A DNA stretch of 64,000 bases, taken from assembly GCF_041429795.1 (NCBI RefSeq), contig NZ_CP163424.1, positions 2,482,001 through 2,546,000 of the forward strand, read 5' to 3'. Source of the DNA: Algimonas porphyrae. GTDB taxonomy: Bacteria > Pseudomonadota > Alphaproteobacteria > Caulobacterales > Maricaulaceae. The translations under genes and the position numbers were made by a program. This document shows, one piece after another, positions 62,646 through 64,000 of the stretch; the stretch's first letter is position 1; every line of letters starts with the position of its first letter. The notes beneath the pieces were generated by a model that worked only from the letters and a program-made list of their open reading frames with translations, did no database searches and was not told the origin of the DNA.

Positions 62646-63607
62646 GATGCCAGCTCCATCTCCGCGCTGCATACCCGCACGGCCTGCCAGACAAGCAGGT
62701 CCGGACGGTCAGCCTCACCGGAATCGACACGGTGGCAGACAGAATTTCTGAATCCCAGCGGTTCCAGCGCAGTCAGAATCTCGTCCGCGCTGAAGCCCAG
62801 CCGACGATGCGCGTAGCGATCCCGGAATTCATCCCGGTCATGTTCGGCAAAATCCACGATCAGCAGCACGCCATCAGCGCGAAGCAGACGCGCGGCTTCG
62901 CGTAGCGCATCCGCCGGTCGGTCCAGATGATGCAGGACCTGATGCAATGTCACCAGATCAGCGCTACGGTCCGGCAGTTCTGTTTGCGTCAGGTCGGATT
63001 GCTGCACCAGCAGGTGACCGAAGCGGGGCTCGGACAGCGTGTGACGCGCGACTCGGAGCATGTCCGGCGACAGGTCGACCCCTGTCCCGCGTGACACATG
63101 CTCGGCCAGCAATGCCAGCATTCGCCCGGACCCGGTGCCCAGATCGACCATCGCATCAAAGTGGCGGTCTCCGATTGCATCGAGCAGAACCGCTTCGGTT
63201 CTGGATTGCGGGAGATATTCATGGCTCAGCTGGCCGCGATTATTGGCCACATCGGCGAAAAACTGTTCGCTCTGCTGGGCCCGGCGCGCTCGGACGGATC
63301 CCAATCGCGACAGATCCGCCTGCAGCACCGGATCGTCCTGCGGTAGCGCCGACAGAACGCTCGACAATAGCGGTGACTGCCCGTCGCACTCCGGGCGTAG
63401 CCTTGAAAACGTCCAGGACCCTTCCCGCAAACGATCGATAATGCCCGCCTCTTCAAGCGAGCGAATATATTGCGTCACCCGGGGCTGCGACAATTCCAGT
63501 ACGGAGACGAGCTCCGATACGGTCAGCTCACCCCGACTGAGCAAGGCGACGATCCGGAGCCGATCCGGATGACCCAGAAGCTTCAATATGCGGGCAACAC
63601 GATCCAC
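62642..63607 (-). CDS. ArsR-type regulator fused to a SAM-dependent methyltransferase domain
   Basis: A 321-residue fusion. An ArsR winged helix (residues 1-80, LKLLGHPDRLRIVALLSRGELTVSELVSVLELSQPRVTQYIRSLEEAGII) precedes a class I methyltransferase fold (about 150-290, VDLGTGSGRMLALLAEHV, then DLVTLHQVLHHLDRPADALREAARLL). I start it at GTG 63607 because the perfect palindrome at 63637-63664 would otherwise lie inside the gene. GTG 63682 is in frame with an AGGTAGG site and cannot be excluded. Linked to metF, it resembles SahR-type regulators of the SAM/methionine cycle; the second domain may sense SAM or SAH rather than methylate. Confidence 0.85.
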   Translation of the reverse strand: MDRVARILKLLGHPDRLRIVALLSRGELTVSELVSVLELSQPRVTQYIRSLEEAGIIDRLREGSWTFSRLRPECDGQSPLLSSVLSALPQDDPVLQADLSRLGSVRARRAQQSEQFFADVANNRGQLSHEYLPQSRTEAVLLDAIGDRHFDAMVDLGTGSGRMLALLAEHVSRGTGVDLSPDMLRVARHTLSEPRFGHLLVQQSDLTQTELPDRSADLVTLHQVLHHLDRPADALREAARLLRADGVLLIVDFAEHDRDEFRDRYAHRRLGFSADEILTALEPLGFRNSVCHRVDSGEADRPDLLVWQAVRVCSAEMELAS

Positions 63608-63636
63608 GGAGCGGGCGTTAGCATGGGCCAGACGGA

Positions 63637-63664
63637 TTGCATATAAAAATTTCTTTATATGCAA
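63637..63664. promoter_or_regulatory. Perfect 28-bp operator-like palindrome upstream of the ArsR-metF operon
   Basis: TTGCATATAAA-N6-TTTATATGCAA, 11-bp perfect arms, ends 29 bases before the preferred start. The AT-rich ATATAAA/TTTATAT half-sites are like those of ArsR-family SahR operators. Autoregulation of this operon is inferred. Confidence 0.7.
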
Positions 63665-63718
63665 TGCCGGCCGTAAAAACACGGCCTACCTACCTATTGT
63701 GAGCGGCAGGATAATGTG

Positions 63719-63755
63719 ATCGGTTCATCGGCGGAGAACGACCCGCCGGACCGAT
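63719..63755. other. Long hairpin downstream of ettA
   Basis: ATCGGT/ACCGAT outer arms and CGGCGG/CCGCCG inner arms. No T-run on either side, so termination is uncertain; it may stabilise the ettA 3' end. Confidence 0.4.
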
Positions 63756-63776
63756 ATCCGTTTCGCAATTGCTGAA

Positions 63777-64000
63777 TCAGCGCTCGAATTTAACGAATTT
63801 CAGCTTTTTCGGAATATCGGCATCCTCACCCAGGCGACGCTTCTTGTCTTCGATATAATCCGCAAAATTGCCTTCGAACCACTCGACGTGGCTATTACCT
63901 TCATAGGCTAGGATGTGCGTCGCGACACGGTCGAGGAAGAAACGATCGTGCGAAATCACCACGGCGCAGCCTGGGAACTTCTCGAGCGCGACTTCCAATG
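63777..64000 (-). CDS. ettA: Energy-dependent translational throttle EttA, 3' part (cut by window edge)
   Basis: Only the last 74 residues are present; the 5' part lies beyond 64000. The ABC-F hallmark H-switch region FPGCAVVISHDRFFLDRVATHILAYEG, then FEGNFADYIEDKKRRLGEDADIPKK, matches the C-terminus of EttA. EttA gates ribosomes entering elongation according to energy charge. Confidence 0.9.
   Translation of the reverse strand, partial: LEVALEKFPGCAVVISHDRFFLDRVATHILAYEGNSHVEWFEGNFADYIEDKKRRLGEDADIPKKLKFVKFER

Overview
The window looks like chromosomal DNA of an alphaproteobacterium of the Caulobacterales/Maricaulales (Hyphomonadaceae-like) type. Evidence: about 60 % GC; a circularly permuted two-piece tmRNA; an alpha-type SspB adaptor; a complex I NDUFA12 subunit; the fumC-DUF4169 and xseB-ispA-dxs-tlyA neighbourhoods; a DUF2336 protein; a Maricaulis-like N-acetylglutamate synthase/kinase relative; and a CtrA-type TTAA-N7-TTAA box. 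I see no prophage, insertion sequence, CRISPR array or rRNA. Genes are dense on both strands and many stop/start pairs overlap by 1 or 4 bases.

0-12.6 kb: panD faces a truncated asparaginase-like gene; then oligopeptidase B and a DUF2336 protein. A leftward operon of eight genes (12279 to 5329) encodes an envelope energising machine: two DUF3450 proteins, a large ExbB with a periplasmic coiled-coil extension, a small ExbB, two ExbD, a TonB and a TPR protein. A second TonB paralogue follows after a terminator. 12.6-26.7 kb: tRNA-Gln, sppA, a metallo-hydrolase, DUF1499, pdxH, a mini J-domain protein, an OmpA lipoprotein, the aroC-esterase-RDD operon, two glycine-zipper envelope proteins, a head-GIN-domain (DUF2807) protein behind a perfect palindrome, pyrC and a VOC lipoprotein.

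26.8-44.8 kb: ileS, a CoA-transferase, DUF2155 with the NDUFA12 subunit, a pentapeptide-repeat protein, aspS, tlyA, a lipoprotein/LysR pair, dxs-ispA-xseB-phosphatase-lepB (isoprenoid precursors, exonuclease VII, signal peptidase), a Sua5-type tRNA t6A gene and a D-lactate/2-hydroxyglutarate-type FAD dehydrogenase. 44.83-45.73 kb holds no convincing gene. It contains a dense run of GC hairpins and a plausible promoter plus leader for serC-serA.

45.7-64 kb: serC-serA; a leftward argE-like / NAGS-like / M14 carboxypeptidase operon; a double DUF1508 protein; the permuted tmRNA (tag ANDNYAEDFALAA); an App1-type phosphatase; a cytochrome P450; sspB, which helps ClpXP destroy tmRNA-tagged proteins; fumC-DUF4169-thioesterase-RHH; an amidase/DUF1801/EamA group; a DjlA-like protein; and an ArsR-methyltransferase regulator plus metF behind a perfect 28-bp operator-like palindrome. 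The 3' part of ettA runs off the right edge.

The most notable items are the enlarged DUF3450/ExbB/ExbD/TonB/TPR operon, the NAGS-like protein that has lost its kinase motifs, the ArsR-methyltransferase/metF palindrome, the structured gap before serC, and several short palindromes shared between distant promoters or 3' regions.
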